Positions 1 through 8,400 of a DNA stretch of 14,734 bases are shown here, piece by piece (positions within the stretch are counted from its first letter, which is position 1; each line of letters starts with the position of its first letter). A program made the translations under genes and the position numbers. Origin of the DNA: Chlamydiia bacterium. Its GTDB lineage: Bacteria > Chlamydiota > Chlamydiia > Chlamydiales > Simkaniaceae. Where the stretch lies: assembly GCA_020440405.1 (NCBI GenBank), contig JAGROF010000091.1:1-14734 (forward strand). The letters run 5' to 3'. The notes under the pieces are model-generated. The model was not told the DNA's origin. It did no database searches and saw only the letters and a program-made list of their open reading frames with translations.

Positions 1-216
1 GCCTCAATCTAACCTTTCGCCTCTATAAGAGACATAACAACCAGAGTCGCTCAGGAAATGACCGCTTCAAGCGTGTCTCTGAAAGTCATTGCTTTCGTCC
101 TGATGCTGCAACCTCAATAGAACGTGTGCCAAGGCTGTCGCGATAGGATTTCTCCTCCTTTCATTTGGCATGTCGCCCTATATTCAATTTATCACGAATA
201 AGAAATAAAAAACTAA
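1..216. other. Intergenic left edge, no convincing gene
   Basis: No supported gene lies in this stretch. One plus-strand frame is open from base 3 to a TAG at 144-146 (47 codons, no start visible because it enters from the window edge). Its translation is rich in Arg, Ser and Asn and matches no family I know, so it could be the tail of an unseen gene, a decayed gene or chance. The last 40 bases before the neighbouring stop codon are very A+T rich. A short inverted repeat (6-base arms at 57-62 and 85-90) is present but too weak to call a terminator. Confidence 0.4.
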
Positions 217-495
217 TTATTTATCAATCAATCTAAATAACTGTTTATTAGGAAGTGAAAGATCATGATTAAAGTTAGAGATAACCCAATTCACATTCTC
301 TAAGAGTTGCTCAACATCTTGAGAATCAGAAAAGTACCGAATTTGATGATTCAGCCAGATTAGCTGATCATGCAGCTTTGTTTTTATTTTTCCGTCCTCA
401 ACTTGGGAGTGAAGATGAGAGTACATTGCCTGAGAAAGTTCAAGGACTTCAGTTTCTAAAGCACTGATGTCGACGTTTTTGAGTGGTTGGCTCAT
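217..495 (-). CDS. Small hypothetical protein, 92 aa, coupled to an upstream membrane protein
   Basis: Product not recognised. It is a hydrophilic, probably helical 92-residue protein without signal peptide, membrane segment or cysteines; its first half is rich in Leu, Glu, Gln and His, as in a small all-alpha or coiled-coil partner protein. The ATG at 493-495 overlaps the TGA (492-494) of the preceding minus-strand gene in an ATGA junction, and an AAAAGGG ribosome binding site (501-507, complement) sits 5 nt upstream. That arrangement, with the same ribosome-binding sequence as its partner, supports a real gene translated together with the membrane-anchored protein. I infer that the two proteins act together; nothing in the sequence gives the job. 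No clear terminator follows. Confidence 0.7.
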   Translation of the reverse strand: MSQPLKNVDISALETEVLELSQAMYSHLHSQVEDGKIKTKLHDQLIWLNHQIRYFSDSQDVEQLLENVNWVISNFNHDLSLPNKQLFRLIDK

Positions 496-1166
496 GGAGA
501 CCCTTTTAAAAGTTGTTCAATATCAGAAGAGAAAACCTTTTCTTCCTCTTTTGCTTCTTCTTTCGCTTCTCCTTTCTGGTAAAGGCCATAACGTGAAAGA
601 GAAACAGGAATTTTTCCCTGCTCATCAATAAAGAGCAGGCTGGTCGGAGCATTTCCATGGATCAACATCCCTTCCTGCCCCTTGGTGGGAACCATGACAA
701 AGTGTGGAAGTTCATTGGTAATCCCCATGGCAAGGTTAGGCTCACTCGATTGGTAATAAAAATTCATAACAGGAGAGGATCCTCCTCGGATAAATGTTGC
801 CATATTCCCTTCCCGATCTCCTAACCCGACCGCAGCTCCTCCATCTTTTAAAGGAAAGAACGTTCCCACAATTTCCTGAGACTCGTTCTTCATAATCATT
901 GCGGGAAACGATCCCCCTTGCAATTGAAGGCGTACATTTCCTTTTCCATCATTGAGTGTCATCAAAGTGTTTTCATCGTCTCCCTGAAGAATAATATTAG
1001 GGTTTCCATTGGTTCCTCTTAAAACTAGACGCTTGCCTTCAAGAACTCCATCATTACGAAAAAGGCTCGGAGCCAAGTAAGCCAAGGTTCCGATCATCAA
1101 AATAAAAAAACTGAAATTCGCAATAAAGAAAATACGATTGAATCGAATAATTTGTTTTATTTTCAT
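492..1166 (-). CDS. Membrane-anchored hypothetical protein with beta-type short repeats
   Basis: Unrecognised 224-residue protein. The N-terminus is basic (residues 1-11), followed by one hydrophobic segment at about 13-33, which could be an uncleaved anchor or a long signal peptide. Residues about 45-193 consist of short strand-turn-strand units in which hydrophobic pairs alternate with Gly/Asn/Asp turns, for example around NGNPNIIL (53-60), DGKGNVRLQL (73-82), LGDREGNMATF (115-125) and DEQGKIPVSL (181-190). A charged stretch EAKEEAKEEEK (200-210) precedes a short C-terminal tail. It has no cysteines, so it is not a lipoprotein. AAAAGGG lies 5 nt before the ATG. The predicted topology puts the repeat domain outside the cytoplasmic membrane. 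It overlaps the next gene by ATGA and is divergent from the GMC gene. Function is open; a periplasmic or surface beta-structure is an inference. Confidence 0.75.
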   Translation of the reverse strand: MKIKQIIRFNRIFFIANFSFFILMIGTLAYLAPSLFRNDGVLEGKRLVLRGTNGNPNIILQGDDENTLMTLNDGKGNVRLQLQGGSFPAMIMKNESQEIVGTFFPLKDGGAAVGLGDREGNMATFIRGGSSPVMNFYYQSSEPNLAMGITNELPHFVMVPTKGQEGMLIHGNAPTSLLFIDEQGKIPVSLSRYGLYQKGEAKEEAKEEEKVFSSDIEQLLKGSP

Positions 1167-1200
1167 AAAAACCCTTTTGTAATTCTTAATCTAACAAATA

Positions 1201-1248
1201 TTCATTAACTTTATTTAATGAAAGCAAAATCTTTTTTAAAAAAGATTT
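1201..1248. promoter_or_regulatory. Two adjacent inverted repeats in a divergent promoter region
   Basis: The 115-base spacer between the divergent 224-aa gene and the GMC gene holds an 8-base dyad (1201-1208 with 1215-1222, 6-base loop) and a perfect 22-bp palindrome at 1227-1248 (AAATC, six T, six A, GATTT). The spacing suggests binding sites for a dimeric regulator controlling one or both genes, but both repeats are made almost wholly of A and T, so chance is a real alternative. TTGATA at 1247-1252 resembles a -35 box but no well-placed -10 follows, so I do not call a promoter. Confidence 0.35.
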
Positions 1249-1281
1249 GATAAAACTCCATAAGAATGCTAGAAAGATCAT

Positions 1282-2796
1282 ATGGAAAAGTACGATGTTA
1301 TCATTATTGGATCAGGTGCTGGAGGTGGGACTCTTGCCTACATTCTTGCAGAAACGGGAAAAAAAATTCTCATTGTGGAACGAGGAGACTATCTTCCTCG
1401 AGAAAAAGAAAACTGGGAACCTCATTCTGTCTTTATCGAAGGGCGGTATAACCCCAATGAAGAATGGCTTGATAAGGACGGGAAACCTTTCACACCAGGT
1501 ACACATTACTATGTTGGGGGGAACACGAAGTTTTATGGAGCTGCTCTTCTCCGTTTGCGGAAGGAAGATTTCGAAGAGATGCAGCACTTTGATGGGGTCT
1601 CTCCTGCTTGGCCTTTAAAGTATGAGGACTTTCAACCGTATTACTTAAAGGCTGAGGAACTGTATTCTGTTCACGGGCAAAGAGGTGAGGATCCAACAGA
1701 GCCTCCTGAACAGTCTCCATATTTCCACCCTCCTTTATCTCATGAGCCTCGGATTCAAGAGATCTTTGATCAAATCAAAGCAAGCGGTCATAAACCTTTT
1801 CCCCTTCCTGTTGGCATCCGCCTCAATGAGGAAAACCGGGAAAAAAGTGAGTGTGTCCGATGTGACACCTGCGATGGATTTCCCTGTTTGGTGGATGCGA
1901 AAGCAGACGCACATACCACCTGCATCCGCAAAGCTCTCAAGCACGACAATGTGACCTTGATGACAGGGGTCAAAATTAACCGGCTTCTGACCTCTGGAAA
2001 ACGGGTCACAACGGTGGAAGGAGAAAAAGAAGGGAAGCCTCTTTCCTTTGAAGGGGGATTGGTGGTTCTTTCTTGTGGAGCCATTAACTCTTCTGCAATC
2101 CTCTTAAAATCTCAGATTGCAAATAGCTCGGGGCTTGTGGGACGCCACTATATGTGCCACAATAACTCTGCTATTGTTGCGATCTCTACAAAGAAGAATC
2201 CCACGCACTTCCAAAAGACTCTTGCTGTCAATGACTATTACTTTGGCGCGGACGATTCAGAGTTTCCCCTAGGACACATTCAGCTGCTTGGAAAGGTCAA
2301 GCAAGAAATGCTCGAGGCCGATGCCCCTGCTCTGACTCCAGGGATTGCTTTAAGGGAAATGGCGGATCATGCCATTGGATGGTGGATCACATCGGAAGAC
2401 CTTCCCGTTCCGGAAAACCGTGTCGAAGTCACCCCTGAAGGGCAAATTGTCTTAAACTACACCCCTAATAATTTGGAAGCTCACGAGCGCCTCTTAAAAA
2501 AACTCAAGGAGATGCTCAAGTCGTGTGGAAGTCACCTTCATCTCTTCCCTAGCAAAGTCTACCTTTCGAAGAAAATTCCTTTGGCAGCTGTCGCTCATCA
2601 GGTCGGAACCTGCCGTTTTGGAACCGATCCCAAAACCTCGGTTTTAGATATCCACTGCAAGGCTCATGACCTCGAGAACCTCTATGTCGTCGATGGGTCG
2701 TTCTTTCCTTCGATCTCAGGGGTCAATCCTGGACTGACAATTATTGCAAATGCTCTACGTATAGGAGATCACTTAAAGTCTGAGGTGCTCCGTTAG
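1282..2796 (+). CDS. GMC-family FAD-dependent oxidoreductase
   Basis: A 504-residue flavoprotein of the glucose-methanol-choline (GMC) family, which oxidises alcohol groups of sugars, sterols or other alcohols with FAD; the substrate is not readable here. The N-terminal Rossmann motif GSGAGGG is at residues 10-16 and the FAD-contact block GGNTKFYGA at 79-87. A cysteine cluster C191-x2-C194-x2-C197-x4-C202 follows. The GMC C-terminal domain is complete: catalytic His in HQVGTCRFG (439-447), DGSFFPS (471-477) and the conserved Asn in VNPGLTIIANALR (481-493). There is no signal peptide, so it should be cytoplasmic or use a separate partner. Length is normal for the family. The ATG at 1282 has a weak AGAAAG ribosome site, and the protein begins directly with the Rossmann strand, which supports this start. 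The last 56 bases overlap the convergent gene. Confidence 0.92.
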   Translation: MEKYDVIIIGSGAGGGTLAYILAETGKKILIVERGDYLPREKENWEPHSVFIEGRYNPNEEWLDKDGKPFTPGTHYYVGGNTKFYGAALLRLRKEDFEEMQHFDGVSPAWPLKYEDFQPYYLKAEELYSVHGQRGEDPTEPPEQSPYFHPPLSHEPRIQEIFDQIKASGHKPFPLPVGIRLNEENREKSECVRCDTCDGFPCLVDAKADAHTTCIRKALKHDNVTLMTGVKINRLLTSGKRVTTVEGEKEGKPLSFEGGLVVLSCGAINSSAILLKSQIANSSGLVGRHYMCHNNSAIVAISTKKNPTHFQKTLAVNDYYFGADDSEFPLGHIQLLGKVKQEMLEADAPALTPGIALREMADHAIGWWITSEDLPVPENRVEVTPEGQIVLNYTPNNLEAHERLLKKLKEMLKSCGSHLHLFPSKVYLSKKIPLAAVAHQVGTCRFGTDPKTSVLDIHCKAHDLENLYVVDGSFFPSISGVNPGLTIIANALRIGDHLKSEVLR

Positions 2797-3544
2797 TCCG
2801 AATCCAGCAGTTGACCCTTTCGACGCGTGCATGAACTTCCGGGTCATCCAATGATCCAAACCACATGACCCAGGTGCGGTCATTTTCAGGTGCATTTGCC
2901 TGAGTGGCCTGAATTGCAAACGCGTACCACTGCCCTTCTGCTGTGGAGAAAACATAGGTCGCTCCCACCATGTCCTCAGGAAGTTGTAGGACCGGAAGGG
3001 GGCCATCGATGAGTTGTCTGGGATAGGCTTTCCTGACATCCTCAAAAATCTTCTGTTGCTCTTCAGACCGTTTCATCCATCCCGCTTCCGGGTAATATGC
3101 AACAAGAGCTCCCCCTTGTTTGAGAAAGTTTCGAATGATATCCGGACGCTTCATCACTGTAAAAAGACGCCTACGATCTTGAGCCATTGTTTCGTCTACA
3201 AGACCGGGTGAGATCTCCCCTTCTGTGCAAAGGGGGGTTGCAGGGGTAGGCGTATGGATCCAACCGACTAAGTCTTGGATTTTCCCCTGGCTAAGAAAGT
3301 AGGCCATCGTCCGCTCAAAGTCTCCTTGCGCTGCCACATAGACGGGACGCACCTTTGCATCTTCCTCAGTCGTCTCTTGCCGAGACTCTTGATAAAATCC
3401 TCTTAGAAACTCCTGCTCCTCCCCCATGATTTCAGTGGGATTCATTGCAGCCATCTTTAAGACTTCATCTAAAAACTCGTCGTGAAATGAGGCAGCTGAA
3501 AGGGATGCCATCAAGCATCCGAGACCAAAGAGTATTCTTTTCAT
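2741..3544 (-). CDS. Exported hypothetical protein downstream of ispG
   Basis: A 267-residue protein of unknown function. The first 18 residues (basic MKR, hydrophobic stretch, LSAAS) look like a Sec signal peptide cleaved near residue 17-18; Cys10 does not sit in a lipobox. The mature part is a mixed alpha/beta protein rich in Glu, Gln and aromatic residues, with an acidic segment at about 54-63 and three later cysteines (C106, C246 and few others), and no repeat or membrane segment. Its ATG overlaps the ispG TGA (ATGA at 3541-3544), and GGAG at 3550-3553 (complement) lies 5 nt upstream, so the two are translated together. In Chlamydia trachomatis the gene beside gcpE/ispG is also an uncharacterised protein (CT056); from memory this could be its homologue, but I cannot check. 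A link to isoprenoid synthesis is not implied. Confidence 0.82.
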   Translation of the reverse strand: MKRILFGLGCLMASLSAASFHDEFLDEVLKMAAMNPTEIMGEEQEFLRGFYQESRQETTEEDAKVRPVYVAAQGDFERTMAYFLSQGKIQDLVGWIHTPTPATPLCTEGEISPGLVDETMAQDRRRLFTVMKRPDIIRNFLKQGGALVAYYPEAGWMKRSEEQQKIFEDVRKAYPRQLIDGPLPVLQLPEDMVGATYVFSTAEGQWYAFAIQATQANAPENDRTWVMWFGSLDDPEVHARVERVNCWIRTNGAPQTLSDLLYVEHLQ

Positions 3545-5304
3545 ACAAGCTCCAAGCTCTCTTGAGGTTCAGCCCACCGGTCATGGTCCTTGATCAACTG
3601 GATCAAGCGTTCGACGGCTTCTGTATAATGAATTCCCCGCTCCACGCAGGTTTTTCCTACATAGAGATCGATTTTTTCTCGTCCTGATCCGACATATCCA
3701 AAATCTGCATCGGCCATTTCCCCTGGACCGTTGACAATACATCCCATGATGGCAATTTTAACTCCTGGAAGGTGGGCTGTCCGAGCACGAATTTTTTGGG
3801 TCACCTCTTGCAAGTCAAAGAGTGTTCGCCCACAACTCGGGCAGGCAATGAACTCCGTCTTTGTTGCTCGCATCCGACACCCCTGAAGAATATTAAAGGA
3901 CAAGGAAGCGTCCTTTCCAGGAGAAAGTTTTGTCTTCAGAAGGAGCCCTTCTCCAAGTCCATCTGCCAAAAGAGCCCCTACCTCTGCAGAAGCATGAATC
4001 ACAGTATCTTCTTCAGAAAGGGGATAGGTTCCAACGAGAATCACTGGAAGATCTAGCTTTGCCTCTTGAATCCACTCAAAAAAATACCGTCCTTGATGGA
4101 GAGGAGATTCTGTCAATTCGAGTAAAATAAACTCTGCTCCCTTTTCCAAGAGGGTCTTCCAAAGAGTAGGGTCGCCATCCTTGATATAAGCAACCTCTTT
4201 CTTTCCACTTAAATTTTCAATGGGCGTAACAGGAAGTTTTTCTTCTTCATAAAGGATGTCTGTTCCATCAAAAAAGGCATCGACATTGAGCGTCTCATCT
4301 TTCTTCCCCCATAAGATGACCGAACCATCTCGGTGCAAGGGAGCAACATGGCGGGTATACCGCCTTTTAATTTCACGGATATCCCGCTTGGTTTCCATAA
4401 AAGGAACCGTCCCTTTTCCTTGATAGGCCTCTGCAAAAGCAACGAGGCGTTTGCAGGGATCGATCTCTAGCCAAGGATCTTCGGTGAGAGACACACGAAT
4501 GGTATCTCCAATCCCTTCAAGAAGGAGCGAACCGGTTCCAATAGCGGATTTTACCCTTCCATCTTCCCCATCTCCTGCTTCTGTCACTCCTAAATGAAGG
4601 GGATAGTCCCATCCCAGTGCCATCATTTCAGCGACTAAGAGGCGATACGCTTGAATCATCACGAGCGGGTTACTCGCTTTCATAGAGAACATGAAGTCAT
4701 GATAGTTCATTTCGCGACACACCCGCGCAAATTCAAGGGCCGATTCGACCATCCCAAAAGGGGTGTCTCCATATCGATTCATAATCCGATCAGAAAGTGA
4801 TCCATGATTCGTCCCAATGCGCATCGAACGTTTGAGGCGTTTGCATTTTTCAACTAAGGGACCAAACGTCTCCCGAATCTTGTCGAGTTCTGCTGCATAG
4901 GTTGCTTCATCATACTCAATGGTTTTAAACGTCGCCCGCTTATCGACAAAGTTTCCCGGGTTCACCCGCACTTTATCGACAAACTCTGCAACAAGCATCG
5001 CAGCAGGGGGATAAAAATGGATATCAGCCACAACAGGAATTGTATATCCTTTTTGAAGGAGCATGCTCTTGATCCCCTCGCAAGCTTCAGCTTCCTTCTT
5101 CCCTTGAACGGTGACCCGCGCAATCTCGCATCCTGCATCAGCAAGACGCATGATTTGCTGAGCTGTTGCTTCAACGTCCCGTGTATTTGAATTGGTCATC
5201 GATTGGATGCGGATCGGGTTTTCCCCTCCGACTCCGACATTCCCAACCATTACTTCGCGGGTTTTTCGCCGTTTTGTCTGATAGATCGACTCTAAATACC
5301 TCAT
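3541..5304 (-). CDS. ispG: 4-hydroxy-3-methylbut-2-enyl diphosphate synthase, large three-domain form
   Basis: IspG (GcpE) carries out the penultimate step of the MEP isoprenoid pathway, reducing 2-C-methylerythritol 2,4-cyclodiphosphate to HMBPP with a [4Fe-4S] cluster in the cytoplasm. The N-terminal TIM-barrel part (residues about 10-285) has IRIQSMTN (31-38), VADIHF (92-97), VRVNPGN (112-118) and GTNHGSLSDR (164-173). The C-terminal cluster domain has C488, C491 and C522 plus E529 in CIVNGPGE, spaced as in Escherichia coli IspG (C270, C273, C305, E312). At 587 residues it is about 215 longer than the E. coli enzyme; the extra segment, about 285-470, corresponds to the inserted domain known from plant and chlamydial IspG. 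It heads a two-gene unit with the exported 267-aa protein. The ATG at 5302-5304 fits the usual N-terminus (RRKTREVMVGN). Confidence 0.97.
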   Translation of the reverse strand: MRYLESIYQTKRRKTREVMVGNVGVGGENPIRIQSMTNSNTRDVEATAQQIMRLADAGCEIARVTVQGKKEAEACEGIKSMLLQKGYTIPVVADIHFYPPAAMLVAEFVDKVRVNPGNFVDKRATFKTIEYDEATYAAELDKIRETFGPLVEKCKRLKRSMRIGTNHGSLSDRIMNRYGDTPFGMVESALEFARVCREMNYHDFMFSMKASNPLVMIQAYRLLVAEMMALGWDYPLHLGVTEAGDGEDGRVKSAIGTGSLLLEGIGDTIRVSLTEDPWLEIDPCKRLVAFAEAYQGKGTVPFMETKRDIREIKRRYTRHVAPLHRDGSVILWGKKDETLNVDAFFDGTDILYEEEKLPVTPIENLSGKKEVAYIKDGDPTLWKTLLEKGAEFILLELTESPLHQGRYFFEWIQEAKLDLPVILVGTYPLSEEDTVIHASAEVGALLADGLGEGLLLKTKLSPGKDASLSFNILQGCRMRATKTEFIACPSCGRTLFDLQEVTQKIRARTAHLPGVKIAIMGCIVNGPGEMADADFGYVGSGREKIDLYVGKTCVERGIHYTEAVERLIQLIKDHDRWAEPQESLELV

Positions 5305-5312
5305 GCCCTATG

Positions 5313-5342
5313 AGAATACCTGACATCGCTAGTGGCTGTCAA
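5313..5342 (-). promoter_or_regulatory. Candidate sigma-70-type promoter of ispG
   Basis: On the minus strand, a consensus TTGACA (5337-5342) is followed after 18 bp by TATTCT (5313-5318), which matches four of six -10 positions. Transcription would begin around 5305-5307, so the ATG at 5304 would be almost at the mRNA 5' end. No good Shine-Dalgarno sequence precedes this ATG, which fits a nearly leaderless message. The prediction rests on consensus matching only. Confidence 0.45.
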
Positions 5343-5396
5343 GAGTTCTGTTTAAGCAATATTTTTATTAACTTGGTAAAATTCAGGGATTAAGTC

Positions 5397-5425
5397 TTGA
5401 AAAAATGATTGCTTTTATTTCTTAT
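5397..5425 (+). promoter_or_regulatory. Candidate promoter of the tpsA-tpsB operon
   Basis: TTGAAA (5397-5402) and TCTTAT (5420-5425) are separated by 17 bp, upstream of the TpsA start at 5470, in the A+T-rich spacer divergent from ispG. The -35 matches five of six consensus positions and the -10 four of six. It would give a leader of about 35-40 nt containing the GAGG ribosome site at 5462-5465. Chance matches are common in such A+T-rich DNA. Confidence 0.3.
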
Positions 5426-5469
5426 TTTAATTTAAAAGGGTAGATCACGTTGATTTTTTTTGAGGTACC

Positions 5470-8400
5470 ATGGCAAAACGTTCTTTCATCCTTTCTCTTT
5501 TTCTCCTTCCGATTTCGCTCGTTGCAAAGCCTTCTGGGCCGGAAGTCGTTCAAGGGAATGCCACTTTTGCTCACCCCACCAAAACCTCGATGCAAATCGT
5601 CACGGGAGACCAAACGATCATCAATTGGAATGAGTTTTCGATTGAAGCTAATGAAACCACCCGCTTTGTTCAACCCAGTCGTACATCTGCAGTTCTTAAC
5701 CGCGTGACCTCTGGCCAAGAAAGCCAGATCCTCGGCTCTCTGTTTGCTAATGGAAAGGTTTTTCTGATCAACTCAAATGGAATCTTGATTGGGTCAGAGG
5801 CTGTCATCGATACCCATGGGTTTGTTGCTTCCACTCTTGATGTTCTAGACAGTGAGTTCATGAAGGGAGGAGATTTACGTTTTCGAGGGAACTCTGAGGG
5901 GAAAGTGGTGAACCTTGGAAAAATCCAAGCCTGGGATGGAGACATTGCTCTGATTGGTCGCTTTATCGAAAATATCGGCCAAATCCATGCTCCTAAAGGC
6001 ACGGCTGCTCTTGCTGTAGGAAAGGAAGTCCTCTTAAAACCTAATGGGGAAGAAAGAGTTTTCATCTGTGCGCTCAGTGAAAATGCTTCCAAGAAAGGCA
6101 CAGGAATTTCAAGTCTCGGAGAGATTGAGGCCTTGAAGGTGCGCCTTCTTGCCGACGGGAACCCCTACAAACTTGCGATTAATCATGAGGGGAAAATCGA
6201 TGCCACAAAAGTCGAAGAAAGGAATGGGGAAATCTTTCTGATTGCAGAGAATGGCATCGTTGAAGTGCATGGAGAAATTATTGCTGATAAGGGAGAAATT
6301 CGTGTTTTAGGAGATACCGTTGCCCTCAATGAAGGTTCACTCATTGATGCGTCCTGCAATTTTGGAGCTGGAAAAGTCTTTATTGGAGGAGCCTTTCAAG
6401 GAAAGGATCCCAATCTGATTAACTCCAGCTATACATTTATCCATCCCGGGGCAACAGTGAAAGTCAACTCCTATTTGGAGGGCGACGGAGGCCTTGCGGT
6501 AATCTGGTCGGATGGGGCCACGCACTTCCATGGTCTTATTGAAGCTCAAGGGGGGAAGTCATCAGGGAATGGAGGCCTTGTTGAAGTCTCTGGAAAACGC
6601 TTCTTAGATATCGCCGGAGGCATTGCTAACCGCTCAGCTCGTGCCGGACGTCCCGGACGTCTTTTGTATGATCCTAGTGATGTCAAAATCGTGAATGATG
6701 CCACGTCCGGAATGGTGTTTAGCGCTCCTAGAACCCATGCTCCAACAGCCCTTGCCAGTTACCTCGATGTGGCAGACTTGATCTCCCAGCTTAACTTCGG
6801 TCCGGTAGAGGTCACAACAAACTCCGCTTTTGCAGGGACAGGAGACATCACAATCACTGCGGACATGAATAGTATCAATGGCTATTCCACTCCCAATGAA
6901 CTCATTCTTACGAGTGATCGCGATTTGATTATTCAAGCAAGCATTCAAAACAGCGGATCGGGAAATATCACTTGCAATATTGGAAGAGACTTGCAGCTAG
7001 ATGGTTCGAAAACTGTGAGCCAGCTCGGGTCTCAACTTGGGCATGTTCACATTAAAACCGGGCGCCACGTTCTCCTTATGGGCGGAAGCGGGGGACAGGC
7101 GCAGATTGGATTTGATAACCCCCTCATGACAAGTCATATTGATTTGACTGTTGGAGGAGATTTGATCGTACAGTCGATCCAAAACTTCGCGCTGATTGGG
7201 CATACCAACACAAGTGGAATCGCCCCTGTTTCTTTTGAAGGAAATGTGACTGTTCACTCTGTCGGGGGGAACTTGATGATGTCTGCAGGCTCATCTGACT
7301 TTCAATTTGCGCAAATTGGGATTGCATCCGATCAGTGTAATGGGGGAGGAAGTGGAAATGTCAGGATTAAAGGAAACGTCGCAGTCCAAAATGTTCAGGG
7401 AACAGTCAAAATGATGGGGGGATCTGGAACAGGAGGCGCTTATACCTTGATTGGACATGGAGGACGTGGACGCAGCTTCACCGATACCTATTCAGGAAGT
7501 GTAGCCCTCCACGCGGTTGGAGACATTTCCATCCTTGGGGGACAAGATGCAAAAACAGAAAAGTTTTGTGGTATTGGCTTTGCTCAGGAATTTGCCACTC
7601 CCTCTACCCACCACGTGATATCAAAGCGCGTATCTGTAGAGACGGAAGGGAACCTTTTTGTCGGAGCAGGACAAGGAGCAAATCATGGGTTTATTGGAGC
7701 TTTCACGGGAGAGCGCCCAGGAGTTGCATCCATCAATATTGAAAAAGTCTATGTCCGGGCAAACAATCTCACTCTTGTCGGAGATACGAGCTATGGGACC
7801 TCGGCCAATAGCTCTATTGGAATCAGTGGGGTTAATGGACCTGCTCTCTGCAACATTGCAGTAGATGTCAGAAATACCCTAGACCTTAAAGGAGTCGACC
7901 TTCAAGCCGGCACATCAAATGTTTTCATTAGCAATGCTGTGAAAGCATCTGGGGGGCACATCGATCTCCTGGTACATAATGGAAACCTTAACCTTATCGG
8001 AGGCCTCACCTCTTCAAATGGAAAGAGCCAAGCCTTTATCCAAAGCCATGGAGGGCTTGATCTTAAAGTTATCCATGGAGATCTCAACCTATCGTCTCAA
8101 GATCTTGCCTTTGTCAACACCAATGGAATGACCACTGTCTTTGCAGGAAGAAATATCACCCTGTATGGAGATGGAAAGGAAGATCCAGCATCGATTACGA
8201 CTAGCGGCCTTTTAACCGTTCATGCGGGAAATCACCTCAATCTTATCCGCAATGCGTCTATCCAAAATACCAATGGGATTTTAAAAATTATCACGGGAAA
8301 TGATCTCAATATGAGTCCAGAGTCCTTCATCCACAACACAAGTGGGAATCCCATCTATCTTGTCGTTGACCATGATTTCCTTTCTCCTAGAGATATTCGA

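Noticed and set aside
3..146. Open plus-strand frame entering from the window edge, possibly the tail of a transposase or other gene.
   Set aside because: Only 47 codons, unrecognised sequence, and this length is not rare by chance; recorded only as part of the intergenic region.
67..171. A 34-codon minus-strand frame starting ATG at 169-171.
   Set aside because: Too short, weak ribosome site, and the predicted peptide has no recognisable feature.
1227..1248. The palindrome as a rho-independent terminator.
   Set aside because: It contains only one G-C pair per arm and lies upstream of both flanking genes, so no transcript needs to end there.
1247..1618. A 123-codon plus-strand frame overlapping the GMC gene start.
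   Set aside because: Shadow of the GMC gene, which has clear family motifs in the other frame.
5422..6101. Long minus-strand frames within the start of tpsA.
   Set aside because: They lie antisense to the conserved TPS secretion domain and show no family signature.
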